Translations under genes and position numbers: made by a program
In this document: positions 46,977 through 56,686 of the stretch, in pieces
How positions within the stretch are numbered: position 1 is the first letter of the stretch
How the letters are laid out: every line of letters starts with the position of its first letter
DNA from: Ramlibacter sp.
GTDB lineage: Bacteria > Pseudomonadota > Gammaproteobacteria > Burkholderiales > Burkholderiaceae_C
DNA: 64,000 nt
Direction: 5' to 3'
Assembly: GCA_013815685.1 (NCBI GenBank)
Contig: JACDFR010000006.1
Location: 1-64,000, forward strand
Notes under the pieces: model-generated
The model's input: only the letters and a program-made list of their open reading frames with translations
Told to the model about the DNA's origin: nothing
Database searches by the model: none

Positions 46977-47087
46977 GGCGGCTCCTTGGTGGGTTGAACG
47001 ATGGCGCAATGATCATTGCCCGCCGTGCGCGAGTCGATTACGCGTGAGGTAATGGGGATGCGCGCCTCCTGGTCCTACCATGGCGTC

Positions 47088-47912
47088 ATGGACATTTCGA
47101 CCGATTCTGCCCACCGTCCGATTCCCCGGCCCTTTGGGGACCACCTGCGCCACTGGAGGCAGCACCGACGCCTGTCCCAGCTGGACCTGGCGCAGGAGGC
47201 GGAGATTTCACCCCGGCACCTAAGCTTCGTGGAGACCGGCCGGTCCGTTCCGAGCCGCGAGATGGTGCTGCGGCTGGCCGAGCGCCTGGATGTACCACTG
47301 CGAGAGCGCAATGCGCTCCTGCTGGCCGCCGGTTATGCACCCATGTACCGCGAGCGCCCCCTGAGCGACCCGGCACTTTCCGCCGCGCGCCAGGCGGTCG
47401 AGCTGATCCTCAAGAGCCACGAGCCCTATCCCGCTCTGGCCATCGACCGACACTGGAACTTGCTGGCAGGCAATGCCGCGCTTGCGCACCTGCTGGCAGG
47501 GGCTGATCCTGAGCTGCTGCAGGGACAGGTGAACGTGTTGCGATTGAGCCTGCACCCGAAGGGCCTGGCGCCGCAGATCGTCAACCTGGGTCAATGGCGA
47601 AACCACTTGTTCGAGCGCCTTCGCCAGCAGATCCACGCCACCGGGGACAGCCAGCTCGCTGCACTGCTGGACGAATTGCGCGGCTATCCGATACCCGAGG
47701 GCGCCAACGACACGCACCTGGACGGCGAGATGCTGGGCGTGGCCATGCCTTTCAGGTTTCGCACTTCCTACGGCGTTCTCAACTTCATCAGCACAACCAC
47801 CATATTCGGCACGCCAGTGGACGTGACGCTCCAGGAACTGGCGCTGGAAACCTTCTTTCCAGCGGACGCCGCGACCGGTGACCTGTTGCACAAGATGCTG
47901 TCGGCCGGGTGA
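47088..47912 (+). CDS. XRE-type regulator with MmyB-like ligand-binding domain
   Basis: 274 residues from ATG 47088. The helix-turn-helix (about 17-72) includes LSQLDLAQEAEISPRHLSFVETGRSVPSREMVLRLAERLDVP. The remainder is an MLTR/MmyB-like ligand domain (ALAIDRHWNLLAGNAALAHLL, then GVLNFISTTTIFGTPVDVTLQELALETFFPAD). The ligand is probably a small lipid or fatty acid in this family. It is divergent from the four-helix membrane protein gene. Confidence 0.85.
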   Translation: MDISTDSAHRPIPRPFGDHLRHWRQHRRLSQLDLAQEAEISPRHLSFVETGRSVPSREMVLRLAERLDVPLRERNALLLAAGYAPMYRERPLSDPALSAARQAVELILKSHEPYPALAIDRHWNLLAGNAALAHLLAGADPELLQGQVNVLRLSLHPKGLAPQIVNLGQWRNHLFERLRQQIHATGDSQLAALLDELRGYPIPEGANDTHLDGEMLGVAMPFRFRTSYGVLNFISTTTIFGTPVDVTLQELALETFFPADAATGDLLHKMLSAG

Positions 47913-47925
47913 TCGGCCCGCCTGG

Positions 47926-48933
47926 CTAGGCCGCCTCCGTCGCGCCGGCCGGCGTCTCGTCGGTGTCCTGAATCTGCTTTTCGAAAGCACGCAGCCGCTT
48001 GTACACCGAGATCAATTCAATGACGGTGCTCCAGCTGAGAACCAGAAACTGGAACGCGCTTTCCACGCGCCCGAACGCGCGCACGATCTGCTGCATCACG
48101 CCCAGCGTGACGACGCCGCCGACCAGCGTGGGCGCCAGGGCGATATAGGGCACCATCGCCCCGAACTGGATATACGACCACTTCGCGACGTCGAAATACA
48201 GGTAGTGGAAGAAGAGGCGGAAATAGTTGAATCGCACATCGGCAAAGAGTTTTCCGGCTACCGGCGGCGATGCGCGGTTGGGGTCGTCTTCGCCGTACAC
48301 GAGTTCCTTGCGGTAGGCCGCCTCGACGCGCTGGTTCTGGAATTGCAGGCCGGGCAGCTTGACCCCGACAATCGCCAGCAACACGGTGCCGGCCAGCGCA
48401 AACCCGATCGCGACCCAGACCAGCGAGTACGGCACAGGGCCGATGAATGGAAGCTCGGTCACCTTCGCCGAGAGGTTCGCGAGTATCGGCAGAAAGGCAA
48501 CCAGCACCATCAGGCTGCGCATGAAGTCGATACCCAGGCCTTCCATGATGCTGGCGAAACGCATGGTGTCTTCCTGCACGCGCTGGGCCGCGCCCTCGAT
48601 GTGGCGGACCTTGTGCCAGTGCGCCATGTAGTAGTCGTTCATGGCCTGTCTCCACCGGAAGATGTAGTGCTTGACGAAGAAGTCCAGCACCACCGCGATG
48701 GTCACGTAGACCATGGCGATGCGCAGAAAGCTGCTCACCTGCGTCCAGTAATCGGCCATCGTGATCGTGCCCGGCTTGCCCAGCGCCCGCTGGATCAGGT
48801 CGTAGAACGTGCCGAACCATTCATTGATCTGGACGTCGAGTTGCACCCGGTACCAAGTGGCGAAAAGGATCAGGGCGGTACCGAGGACCGACCAGGGCAA
48901 CCACCGGCGCGACAGGAAGAAAGACTGAAACAT
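47926..48933 (-). CDS. SbmA/BacA-like peptide transporter
   Basis: 335 residues from ATG 48933. Six or more transmembrane segments are predicted. The sequence matches the SbmA/BacA family in WRQAMNDYYMAHWHKVRHIEGAAQRVQEDTMRFASIMEGLG and FNYFRLFFHYLYFDVAKWSYIQFG. The E. coli homologue (406 aa) imports proline-rich peptides and microcins; this copy is shorter. Only 13 bp separates its end from the convergent regulator. It stands alone. Confidence 0.83.
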   Translation of the reverse strand: MFQSFFLSRRWLPWSVLGTALILFATWYRVQLDVQINEWFGTFYDLIQRALGKPGTITMADYWTQVSSFLRIAMVYVTIAVVLDFFVKHYIFRWRQAMNDYYMAHWHKVRHIEGAAQRVQEDTMRFASIMEGLGIDFMRSLMVLVAFLPILANLSAKVTELPFIGPVPYSLVWVAIGFALAGTVLLAIVGVKLPGLQFQNQRVEAAYRKELVYGEDDPNRASPPVAGKLFADVRFNYFRLFFHYLYFDVAKWSYIQFGAMVPYIALAPTLVGGVVTLGVMQQIVRAFGRVESAFQFLVLSWSTVIELISVYKRLRAFEKQIQDTDETPAGATEAA

Positions 48934-49141
48934 CGAGATACCTCGCGAATGTGATGGCGGGCATCGTAGCCGCTCGCCGGCGGTGCAACGGCTGAGTCGA
49001 AATTTTCGGACAACGAAACTCACCAGCGCCCACATCCGGATGACATCGCCGCCGACGTCATTGATCAGCTGTCCTAGACACGATGAGGCACCGGCAGGTT
49101 TGTACTCTCAACCGCTTGCCCATCATCACAGGATCCAAAAA

Positions 49142-50266
49142 ATGAAACCGCTCAACAGCAAATTTGCAGTCACCCTGGTAGCCGCCGCGCTCGCGGGGTC
49201 GTTTGGCTTGACATGGTCGGAAGCCAGCTTTGCGAAGGGGGGCGGCGGTGGCGGTGCGGGGGGCGCGGGAGGTAGTGGGTCCGCGGGCAGCGCAGGAAGC
49301 GGCGGAGCTGGGGCAGGTGCAAGCGCCGGCGGAGCTGGAGCAGGTGCAAGCGCCGGCGGAGCTGGAGCAGGCGCAAGCGCTGGTGGCGCTGGCGCTGGTG
49401 CAAGCGCCGGCGGAGCTGGAGCTGGTGCAAGCGCCGGTGGAGCTGGAGCAGGCGCAAGCGCCGGCGGAGCTGGAGCTGGTGCAAGCGCCGGCGGAGCTGG
49501 TGCCGGCAGTGCGGCTGGCGGCACTGGTGCAAGTGCTGGCGGCGCGGGTGCGGGGGCTAGCGCGGGCGGAGCTGGTGCAGGTGGCGCGGGAAGCTCAGGT
49601 GGCACGGGCGCCGGAGCCAGTGCGGGTTCTGCAGGTGCTGGCGGCACAGCGGCGGGCGGCGGAAGTTCAGGTGGCGCGGGCGCCGGAACCGGTGCCAGCG
49701 CCGGAGGATCTGGGACTGGTGCGGCCGGTGCCGGCACAGGCGCTGGAACAGGCAGTGCCGGTACGGGCGCCGCAGGCGCGGGAAGTGGTACCGGCACTGG
49801 TACCGCCGGTACGGGTACGGGTACTGGAGCGGGTACAGGCGGCGCAGGTACAGGTACCGCGGCCGGTACGGGGTCAGGCGCGGGGGTAAGCGCCGCTGAC
49901 ATGGGCGGGGGCGGGCCCGGCGTCAGCTCTGGTGGCGTGGCCACAGGCACTACGGGGGCCGGAGTCGGCGTAGCGTCCGTGCGCCGGACCGCTACCCCGG
50001 CTGTGGTGAACACGTCCGTTCCGCTCGGCGTGATCGTCGTCTCTCCAGTGGCCGAGTCTTCGCCGGTGCGTGCGGCTTCGCTTCCAGCCGCGCAGCCTCT
50101 GATGGCGCCCCAGCAGCCCAACACCACGGCGATGGGTGCATCGCAGCTCGCAGCCCCGTCGGCCAGCAGCTCGCCCACGGGCATCGCGACAGGTGAGCGA
50201 GAGCCGTTGGACAACCTGTCCAACAATCCGCCGGCCGGACCGTTGCGCGCCCCGCGAGCCTTCTGA
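49142..50266 (+). CDS. Exported Gly/Ala/Ser repeat protein
   Basis: 374 residues from ATG 49142. A signal peptide (KFAVTLVAAALAGSFGLTWSEASFA) precedes about 230 residues of almost pure Gly/Ala/Ser/Thr, including seven tandem GGAGAGASA units. The last about 90 residues are less repetitive (RRTATPAVVNTSVPLGVIVVSPVAESSPVRAAS, ending APRAF). It looks like an extracellular or cell-surface structural protein, comparable in composition to PE_PGRS or silk-like proteins but with no proven relation. It is flanked downstream by a strong bidirectional terminator. Confidence 0.65.
   Translation: MKPLNSKFAVTLVAAALAGSFGLTWSEASFAKGGGGGGAGGAGGSGSAGSAGSGGAGAGASAGGAGAGASAGGAGAGASAGGAGAGASAGGAGAGASAGGAGAGASAGGAGAGASAGGAGAGSAAGGTGASAGGAGAGASAGGAGAGGAGSSGGTGAGASAGSAGAGGTAAGGGSSGGAGAGTGASAGGSGTGAAGAGTGAGTGSAGTGAAGAGSGTGTGTAGTGTGTGAGTGGAGTGTAAGTGSGAGVSAADMGGGGPGVSSGGVATGTTGAGVGVASVRRTATPAVVNTSVPLGVIVVSPVAESSPVRAASLPAAQPLMAPQQPNTTAMGASQLAAPSASSSPTGIATGEREPLDNLSNNPPAGPLRAPRAF
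49301..49489 (+). repeat. 27-bp coding tandem repeat, seven units
   Basis: Seven in-frame 27-bp units encode GGAGAGASA. Units differ at third codon positions (for example GGA/GGC and GCA/GCT), so they are not recent exact copies. Downstream the same composition continues in shorter, irregular repeats to about 49900. Confidence 0.85.
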
Positions 50267-50270
50267 TTAA

Positions 50271-50296
50271 AAAAAACGGCCCGAAGGGCCGTTTTT
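50271..50296. terminator. Bidirectional intrinsic terminator
   Basis: Stem CGGCCC (50277-50282) / GGGCCG (50286-50291) with GAA loop, flanked by A-run and T5, so the A/T tracts extend the stem. It separates the convergent repeat-protein gene and acnB. Confidence 0.92.
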
Positions 50297-50308
50297 CCGA
50301 CGGGCGAC

Positions 50309-52894
50309 TTATGCCGCGACGGTGTCCGCAACGTCCTTGAACTCCTTGATCTGATCGAAGTTCAGGTACTGGTACACCGTGCCGCTCGCCGCAGTGAGGA
50401 CGCCCATGTCGACCAGGTACTCTTCCTTCGTGGGAATGCGTCCCAGCTTGGAACAGATCGACGCCAGTTCGGCGCTGCCCAGGTACACGTTGCTGTTCTT
50501 GCCGAGCCGGTTCGGGAAGTTGCGGGTCGAAGTGGAGAACACGGTGGCCCCTTCCTTCACCTGCGCCTGGTTGCCCATGCACAGCGAGCAGCCGGGCATT
50601 TCCATGCGCGCGCCGGCCGTGCCGAGTACGCCATAGTGGCCTTCCTCGGTCAGCTGCTTGGCGTCCATCTTGGTCGGCGGGGCCACCCACAGCTTGACCG
50701 GGATGTCGCGCTTGCCTTCGAGCAGCTTGGATGCCGCGCGGAAGTGGCCGATATTGGTCATGCAGGAGCCGATGAAGACCTCGTCGATTTTGGCGCCGGC
50801 GACTTCGGCCAGCGTCTTCACGTCGTCCGGGTCATTGGGGCATGCGACGATAGGCTCGTGGATCTCGGCCAGGTCGATCTCAATCACGGCGGCGTAGTCG
50901 GCATCGGCATCGCCCTTGAGCAGTTGCGGATTCTTCAGCCAGGCTTCCTGCGCCGCGATCCGGCGGGCGAGTGTGCGCGCATCCTGGTAGCCCTGGGCGA
51001 TCATCCAGCGCATCAGCGTGATGTTGCTGTTGATGTACTCGATGACAGGCTCCTTGTTCAGGTGCACCGTGCAGCCGGCAGCCGAGCGTTCGGCCGAGGC
51101 ATCGGACAGTTCGAACGCCTGTTCGACCTTCAGGTCGGGCAGGCCTTCGATCTCCAGGATGCGGCCGGAGAAGATGTTCTTCTTGCCCTTCTTCTCGACC
51201 GTCAGGAGGTCCTGCTTGATCGCGTACAGCGGGATCGCGTTCACCAGGTCGCGCAAGGTGACGCCGGGCTGCATCGTTCCCTTGAAGCGGACCAGCACCG
51301 ACTCGGGCATGTCCAGCGGCATCACGCCGGTGGCGGCGGCGAAGGCCACCAGGCCGGAACCGGCGGGAAAGCTGATGCCGATCGGGAAGCGGGTGTGGCT
51401 GTCGCCGCCCGTACCCACGGTGTCGGGCAGCAGCAAGCGGTTGAGCCAGCTGTGGATCACGCCGTCGCCCGGGCGCAGCGATACGCCGCCACGCGTGCTG
51501 ATGAAGTCGGGCAATTCGTGGTGCATTTTCACGTCGACCGGCTTGGGGTACGCGGCGGTATGGCAGAACGACTGCATCACCAGGTCGGCGGAAAAGCCGA
51601 GGCAGGCAAGATCCTTGAGTTCGTCGCGGGTCATCGGGCCCGTCGTGTCCTGCGAGCCCACCGACGTCATGCGCGGCTCGCAGTAGGTGCCGGGACGCAC
51701 GCCCTGGCCCTCGGGCAGGCCACAGGCGCGCCCCACCATTTTTTGTGCCAGCGTGAAACCCTTTTTCGTGTCGATGGGGGCCTGGGGCAAGCGAAACAGC
51801 GCTGATGGCCCCAGACCCAGCGCCTCGCGCGCCTTGGCCGTAAGACTTCTGCCGACGATCAGCGGAATGCGACCACCGGCACGCACCTCGTCAAACAACA
51901 CGTCGCTCTTGACCTTGAACTCGGCGATCACTTCGCCGTTCTTCAGCGCCTTGCCTTCGTAGGGGCGCAGTTCAACCACATCGCCCATTTCCATCTTTGA
52001 CACGTCCAGCTCGATCGGCAGGGCGCCTGCATCTTCCATGGTGTTGTAGAAGATCGGGGCGATCTTGCCGCCGAGGCAGACGCCGCCGAAACGCTTGTTC
52101 GGCACGAAGGGGATGTCTTCGCCCGTGAACCACAGCACCGAGTTCGTAGCGGACTTGCGTGAGGAGCCCGTGCCCACCACATCGCCAACGTAGGCGACCA
52201 GGTTGCCGCGCGAGCGCAGCTCTTCGATGAACTTCACCGGGCCGCGCTTGCCCTCTTCCTCTGGGGTGATGCCGGCACGGGGGTTCTTATGCATGGCCAG
52301 TGCGTGCAGCGGAATGTCCGGGCGGCTCCAGGCATCGGGAGCGGGCGAAAGATCGTCGGTGTTGATTTCACCGGAGACCTTGAAGACGGTGACATTGATG
52401 CTTTGCGCCACTTCGGGCCGGCCGGTGAACCACTCGGCGTCGGCCCAGCTTTGCAGCACGGCCGCAGCAAAGGCGTTGCCCTTGTCGGCCTTTTCCTTGA
52501 CGTCGTGGAACTGGTCGAACATCAACAGGGTTTTCTTCAGGGCCTGCGCGGCGACACCGCCTACCTCGGCGTCATCGAGCAGGTCGACCAGGGGACCGAT
52601 GTTGTAGCCACCCAGCATGGTGCCCAGCAGCTGGGTCGCTTTCTCGCGGCTGATGATCATGCATCTCTCGGTGCCGTGCGCAACCGCCGCGAGATAGCTG
52701 GCCTTGACCTTGGCCGCATCATCGACCCCGGCCGGCACGCGGTGCGTGATCAGGTTCAGCAGGAAGTCGGCCTCGGCGGTGGACGGGTTCTTGAGCAGCT
52801 CGATCAGGTCGGCGGTCTGCTTGGCCGACAGCGGCAAGGGCGGGATGCCCAGCGCGGCGCGTTCGGCGACATGATCAACATAGGCTTGCAACAT
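50309..52894 (-). CDS. acnB: Aconitate hydratase B
   Basis: 861 residues from ATG 52894 ([22 protein letters not shown]). AcnB-specific helical N-terminus, then [55 protein letters not shown] and CSLCMGNQ, the last two holding the iron-sulfur cysteines. It is the main TCA-cycle aconitase in many proteobacteria. It lies at the end of a block mdh, CitE-like lyase, periplasmic protein, acnB, all leftward. A second aconitase (acnA) is in the window. Confidence 0.96.
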   Translation of the reverse strand: MLQAYVDHVAERAALGIPPLPLSAKQTADLIELLKNPSTAEADFLLNLITHRVPAGVDDAAKVKASYLAAVAHGTERCMIISREKATQLLGTMLGGYNIGPLVDLLDDAEVGGVAAQALKKTLLMFDQFHDVKEKADKGNAFAAAVLQSWADAEWFTGRPEVAQSINVTVFKVSGEINTDDLSPAPDAWSRPDIPLHALAMHKNPRAGITPEEEGKRGPVKFIEELRSRGNLVAYVGDVVGTGSSRKSATNSVLWFTGEDIPFVPNKRFGGVCLGGKIAPIFYNTMEDAGALPIELDVSKMEMGDVVELRPYEGKALKNGEVIAEFKVKSDVLFDEVRAGGRIPLIVGRSLTAKAREALGLGPSALFRLPQAPIDTKKGFTLAQKMVGRACGLPEGQGVRPGTYCEPRMTSVGSQDTTGPMTRDELKDLACLGFSADLVMQSFCHTAAYPKPVDVKMHHELPDFISTRGGVSLRPGDGVIHSWLNRLLLPDTVGTGGDSHTRFPIGISFPAGSGLVAFAAATGVMPLDMPESVLVRFKGTMQPGVTLRDLVNAIPLYAIKQDLLTVEKKGKKNIFSGRILEIEGLPDLKVEQAFELSDASAERSAAGCTVHLNKEPVIEYINSNITLMRWMIAQGYQDARTLARRIAAQEAWLKNPQLLKGDADADYAAVIEIDLAEIHEPIVACPNDPDDVKTLAEVAGAKIDEVFIGSCMTNIGHFRAASKLLEGKRDIPVKLWVAPPTKMDAKQLTEEGHYGVLGTAGARMEMPGCSLCMGNQAQVKEGATVFSTSTRNFPNRLGKNSNVYLGSAELASICSKLGRIPTKEEYLVDMGVLTAASGTVYQYLNFDQIKEFKDVADTVAA

Positions 52895-52925
52895 CGTTCT
52901 TCTCTCCGTTCTCAGATGGCTTTGA

Positions 52926-53504
52926 TCAGTTCGTCTTGGTGACGGCGTCGGGGGTCGACGGCATCGGCTCCAGGATGCTCGGCAGCGGGCTGGTCTTGAG
53001 GGTTTCCGCATAGGTCAACTGCGCCGGGCTCTGGCATTCGTCGGCAAGGCGCTGGCCCAGCTTCTGGCTCATCAGCATTGACTTGTTGCCCAGCTGCAGC
53101 CACATCGCGCCGCGTTGCGGATCTTCCAGGCGAATGGCGCCGGTGCGGCTTTCCACCGGGTGCATACGGAAGCGGTGGCCTCGCGTCGTCACCATGAACA
53201 TGCCTTCGCGCTTCATCGGCGTGATCTTCACGCTGGCCCCCAGCTCGCAGGGAATCTCACCCACGTAGACCTTCTTGGACATCTCCACGTCGGCTTCGCT
53301 CAGCTTGATGCTGGGGTCGTCGTCGATGGGCGTGTTTTCTTCCACGGCCTTGCGCGCCGAGGGGGCCAGCTTGCCCTTGGCCGCCGGTTTCGCGGCGGGC
53401 TTGGCCGCGGAGGCGGCAGCGGGAGTCGCAGCGGGTTTGGCTGCCTGGGCCAGAGCCAGCGCGGGTGCGACGGCGAACAGCAAAGTGGAAAGAAGCGTTT
53501 TCAT
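52926..53504 (-). CDS. Periplasmic protein of unknown function
   Basis: 192 residues with a signal peptide ([14 protein letters not shown]) and an Ala/Lys/Pro-rich linker ([25 protein letters not shown]). The globular part follows: [85 protein letters not shown]. The two Cys (in EIPCEL and DECQS) could form a disulfide. Not recognised as a named domain. It sits 31 bp upstream of acnB and downstream of the CitE-like gene. Confidence 0.7.
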   Translation of the reverse strand: MKTLLSTLLFAVAPALALAQAAKPAATPAAASAAKPAAKPAAKGKLAPSARKAVEENTPIDDDPSIKLSEADVEMSKKVYVGEIPCELGASVKITPMKREGMFMVTTRGHRFRMHPVESRTGAIRLEDPQRGAMWLQLGNKSMLMSQKLGQRLADECQSPAQLTYAETLKTSPLPSILEPMPSTPDAVTKTN

Positions 53505-53523
53505 GAGATATGTCTCCGTTGAT

Positions 53524-54609
53524 TTAGTGACGCCGGGCTTCGAACCAGCCCAGAACTTCTACAGGGAGCTGCCTTCCGGTCTGGTGCGCCTTCTCCAGCA
53601 CCTGCCAGTAGTAGCGGTAGCTTGCCCTGTCCTCCAACTTACCTTCGAAACTGATCGGTGCCCAGTCGGCCTGGACGGCTTTTGTGATTATTTTGGTAGC
53701 CGTGTCGATTTCGTGCGCACTCGGGGCAAACGCTTCCAGGATCGGCCTTATCTGGTCCGGGTGGATGCTCCACATCCGCGTGTAGCCGAAGTCGCGGGCG
53801 GCCTTGCGCGCCGCTTCGCCCAGCGCCTTGGCATCCTTGAATTCGGTGACAACCGCATGCGACGGTACCTTGCCGTGCGCATGGCAGGCCGAAGCGATCT
53901 CGAGCTTGGCGCGAACCACCAGCGGATGGGTGAACTGGCCCTCGATGCCCATGCCCTGCGAGGGAATCGCGCCGCCGTGGGCCGACACGAAATCCATGAG
54001 CCCGAAACTCAGCGACTGCACACGCGGGTGAGACGCGATGTCGAAGGCACGGTGGACCGCGGTGGGGGATTCGATCAACACATGCACCGGCAGCGGCCCT
54101 GCACCGGCCGCGTCCAGCGCCTGGCAGGCCCGCTGGACGTCCTGCACCGACTCCACCTTCGGAATCATGACGTGGCGCAACTTGTGGCCGGCCTTGCCCG
54201 CGATGGTCGCAATGTCCTGCTCGAAAGCCGGATGGTCCACCGGGTGCACCCGCACCGCGACTCGCGCCTGATCCCCCGCCAGCAACGCCAGCGCGACGAC
54301 CAGGGCGGCATGCTCGGCCTCACCGCCGATCGGCGCTCCGTCCTCGCAATCGAGCGTCACGTCGAACACGCAAGCGCCGAACTCTTGCGTCATTTCAGCC
54401 TGCAGCTGCAGGCTCTTTCGCATCCGCGCCTCGACGCCGCTGTAATGGTCGCAGACCGGGATGAAACCGGTTTGCGCCTGGGCACCGAGGAGGATGTCGC
54501 GGGGATGAATGCCAGCCCCCACGCTTGTCACTTCGTGTACTGCGCTGCCCCCCGAGGGGGCCTTCGCGCCTTGGGGCGGCCCTGCGTCGCTCACTAGTTC
54601 TCTGTCCAT
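53524..54609 (-). CDS. HpcH/HpaI aldolase/citrate lyase-family (CitE-like) CoA-ester lyase
   Basis: 361 residues if ATG 54609 is used; its ATG overlaps the mdh stop. The core has GFIPVCDHYSGVEARMRKSLQLQAEM, CVFDVTLDCEDGAPIGGE, VAVRVHPVDHP, MIPKVESVQDVQ and FGLMDFVSAHGG, a TIM-barrel Mg-dependent lyase pattern. The first about 26 residues (SDAGPPQGAKAPSGGSAVHEVTS) are encoded by a dispersed repeat (54514-54593). A GTG at 54531 would avoid it and give about 335 residues, a more family-like length. It likely handles malyl- or citramalyl-type CoA esters, but the substrate is unproven. Confidence 0.8.
   Translation of the reverse strand: MDRELVSDAGPPQGAKAPSGGSAVHEVTSVGAGIHPRDILLGAQAQTGFIPVCDHYSGVEARMRKSLQLQAEMTQEFGACVFDVTLDCEDGAPIGGEAEHAALVVALALLAGDQARVAVRVHPVDHPAFEQDIATIAGKAGHKLRHVMIPKVESVQDVQRACQALDAAGAGPLPVHVLIESPTAVHRAFDIASHPRVQSLSFGLMDFVSAHGGAIPSQGMGIEGQFTHPLVVRAKLEIASACHAHGKVPSHAVVTEFKDAKALGEAARKAARDFGYTRMWSIHPDQIRPILEAFAPSAHEIDTATKIITKAVQADWAPISFEGKLEDRASYRYYWQVLEKAHQTGRQLPVEVLGWFEARRH
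54514..54593. repeat. Dispersed repeat copy A (CCCCCGAGGGGG element)
   Basis: Contains CACTTCGTGTACTGCGCTGCCCCCCGAGGGGGCC, then a GCGCCTTGGGGCGGCCC block. Copy B lies at 60101-60180 with the same order of motifs (ACTTGTCGCTGCGTGTATTACGCTGCCCCGAGGGGGCTGGG and a GCCTTGGGAGCGGTCC block). I recall similar elements as frequent in Comamonadaceae genomes. This copy sits in the 5' end of the CitE-like reading frame. Confidence 0.75.
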
Positions 54610-55595
54610 CAGAGCAGGTGGGCCACGCCCGCCTGCTCTTCCTGCAGCTCCTTCAGGGTCTTGTCGATGCGCTCCTGGCTGAATTGGTCGATGGCCAGGC
54701 CCTTGACGATGGTGTACTTGCCATTCTCGGTGGTCACCGGGAAGCCGAACATCACGTCCTTCGGAATGCCGTAGTCGCCGTCGGATGGCACGCCCATGGT
54801 GACCCACTTTCCGCCGGAGCCCAGCGCCCAGTCGCGCATGTGGTCGATGGCCGCGTTGGCCGCCGACGCGGCGGAGGACAGCCCGCGGGCCTCGATGATC
54901 GCGGCGCCGCGCTTGCCCACCGTGGGCAGGAAAACGTCGGCATTCCAGGCCTGGTCGTTGATCATGTCCTTGAGGGCCTTGCCGCCCGCCGTGGCAAAGC
55001 GGTAGTCGGCGTACATGGTGGGCGAGTGGTTGCCCCAGACCGTGAGCTTTTCGATCTCGCCGACCTTGGCGCCGGTCTTGGCCGCGACTTGCGACAGCGC
55101 GCGGTTGTGGTCCAGCCGAAGCATCGCGGTGAAGTTCTCGCGGGGAAGGCTGGGCGCGCTCTTCATCGCAATGTAGGCGTTGGTGTTGGCGGGATTGCCC
55201 ACGACCAGCACCTTGACATTGCGGCTGGCGACCTGGTCGAGCGCCTTGCCCTGGGCGATGAATATGGCGCCATTGATGGAGAGCAGCTCGGCGCGCTCCA
55301 TGCCGGGGCCGCGGGGACGCGAGCCGACCAGCAGCGCATAGTCGGCGTCCTTGAAAGCGGTCATCGGGTCGCTGTGGGCTTCCATGCCGGCCAGCAGCGG
55401 GAAGGCGCAGTCTTCCAGCTCCATCATCACGCCCTTGAGTGCCTTCTGGGCCTTCTCGTCGGCGATTTCCAGCAACTGCAGGATGACCGGCTGGTCCTTG
55501 CCGAGCATCTCGCCCGAAGCGATTCGAAACAGCAGGGCGTAACCGATTTGGCCTGCGGCGCCGGTGACGGCGACGCGAACGGGCTTCTTGCTCAT
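54609..55595 (-). CDS. mdh: Malate dehydrogenase
   Basis: 328 residues from ATG 55595 ([32 protein letters not shown]), the two-domain MDH of the lactate/malate dehydrogenase family, type 2. [29 protein letters not shown] (catalytic His) and the Arg-containing [14 protein letters not shown] loop are intact. It oxidises malate to oxaloacetate. The stop overlaps the start of the CitE-like gene. It is divergent from the GntR gene, sharing the region with TCTTATATAAGA. Confidence 0.95.
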   Translation of the reverse strand: MSKKPVRVAVTGAAGQIGYALLFRIASGEMLGKDQPVILQLLEIADEKAQKALKGVMMELEDCAFPLLAGMEAHSDPMTAFKDADYALLVGSRPRGPGMERAELLSINGAIFIAQGKALDQVASRNVKVLVVGNPANTNAYIAMKSAPSLPRENFTAMLRLDHNRALSQVAAKTGAKVGEIEKLTVWGNHSPTMYADYRFATAGGKALKDMINDQAWNADVFLPTVGKRGAAIIEARGLSSAASAANAAIDHMRDWALGSGGKWVTMGVPSDGDYGIPKDVMFGFPVTTENGKYTIVKGLAIDQFSQERIDKTLKELQEEQAGVAHLL

Positions 55596-55718
55596 GGGAA
55601 ATCTCCGAATCGTGTGTTGTGAAACTGGGGGCCGCCCGGCCGGTGGCCGTGGCGCTGGGCCGTGCTGGACAGCCGGCAAGTTTACCCGCCAACCCCCGGC
55701 GCGTCAATTTGTCTTATG

Positions 55719-55730
55719 TCTTATATAAGA
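55719..55730. promoter_or_regulatory. 12-bp palindrome TCTTATATAAGA in the mdh/gntR promoter region
   Basis: Perfect palindrome, 53 bp before the GntR start and 124 bp before the mdh start. A partial copy of its left half (GTCTTAT) lies immediately upstream at 55711. It is identical to the site at 33733-33744. A TCA-cycle GntR regulator gene adjacent to it makes autoregulation and control of mdh plausible. Confidence 0.65.
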
Positions 55731-55782
55731 TATCATTCCAACAGTTCAACCAGCAACTCCAGCCCCCCACAACCCGACAGCG

Positions 55783-56574
55783 ATGGCACCAACGCCCTCC
55801 ACTTCCGCCGACAGCGGCACCGCCTCGGCCGACATCCAGTCGCCGGGCACGCCCGCCTTCAGCCCGCTTTACCAGCAGATCAAGGCATTGATCCTGCAAA
55901 GCCTGCAAGCCGGCGAATGGAAGCCCGGTGAAGCGATCCCCAGCGAAATGGACCTGGCTGCGCGGTTTCGCGTCAGCCAGGGCACCGTTCGCAAAGCCAT
56001 CGACGAGCTGGCCTCCGAAAACCTGGTGGTGCGTCGCCAGGGCAAGGGCACCTTCGTGGCCACGCACGCGGAACAGCAGGTTCAGTATCGCTTCCTCAAG
56101 CTGATGCCCGACAGCGGCGACCTGGGCAGCGCAGGACCGGCCCAGCGCACCGTGCTCGAATGCAAACGGGTCCGGGCCGCCGCCGAGGTGGCACGCGCCC
56201 TGGCCCTGCGTCCCGGCGACCCGGTGATCCAGGTGCGTCGGGTGCTGGCATTCGGCGGCGTGCCCACGATCCTGGAAGACCTCTGGCTGCCGGGCAATGC
56301 GTTCAGGGGCATCAATTCCGAGCAGATGGCGGGCTATCACGGCCCCACGTACGCCATGTTCGAAGTCGAGTTCGGGGTGCGCATGGTGCGTGCCGAAGAA
56401 AAGATCCGCGCCGTGGGCGCCGATGTCCAGCAGGCGGCGCTACTGAAAATAGAACCGGCGAGCCCGCTGCTAAGCGTCGAGCGGGTGGCTTACACCTACA
56501 ACGACGTCCCCATGGAATTGCGCCGGGGCCTGTACCGCACCGACACCCATCACTACCGAAACGAGCTCAGTTAG
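55783..56574 (+). CDS. GntR-family transcriptional regulator with UTRA domain
   Basis: 263 residues. A winged helix (about 27-92: PLYQQIKALILQSLQAGEWKPGEAIPSEMDLAARFRVSQGTVRKAIDELASENLVVRRQGKGTFV) precedes a UTRA ligand domain (about 110-255, ending MELRRGLYRTDTHHYRNEL). Members bind small metabolites and DNA palindromes. Situated between mdh (divergent) and sdhC (112 bp downstream on the same strand), it is likely a regulator of TCA genes; the inducer is unknown. The palindrome 55719-55730 is the prime candidate operator. Confidence 0.85.
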   Translation: MAPTPSTSADSGTASADIQSPGTPAFSPLYQQIKALILQSLQAGEWKPGEAIPSEMDLAARFRVSQGTVRKAIDELASENLVVRRQGKGTFVATHAEQQVQYRFLKLMPDSGDLGSAGPAQRTVLECKRVRAAAEVARALALRPGDPVIQVRRVLAFGGVPTILEDLWLPGNAFRGINSEQMAGYHGPTYAMFEVEFGVRMVRAEEKIRAVGADVQQAALLKIEPASPLLSVERVAYTYNDVPMELRRGLYRTDTHHYRNELS

Positions 56575-56686
56575 TGGGCTTGGCCGAAACCCCCATGTCA
56601 GGTTGTTGCGTTGCAATAGAATTTTGGATTGTTCGGCATCTCCCTGGAACAACGAAGCGCACGCCCGCCACCATGAAAGCCACGCC

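Noticed and set aside
49301..49489. 27-bp repeats considered as a CRISPR array
   Set aside because: No spacers, and every unit is translated as GGAGAGASA.
49126..50331. 401-codon Pro/Ala-rich frame antisense to the Gly/Ala repeat protein
   Set aside because: It is the mirror of the repeat codons. The plus strand has a signal peptide and an RBS; the minus frame has neither.
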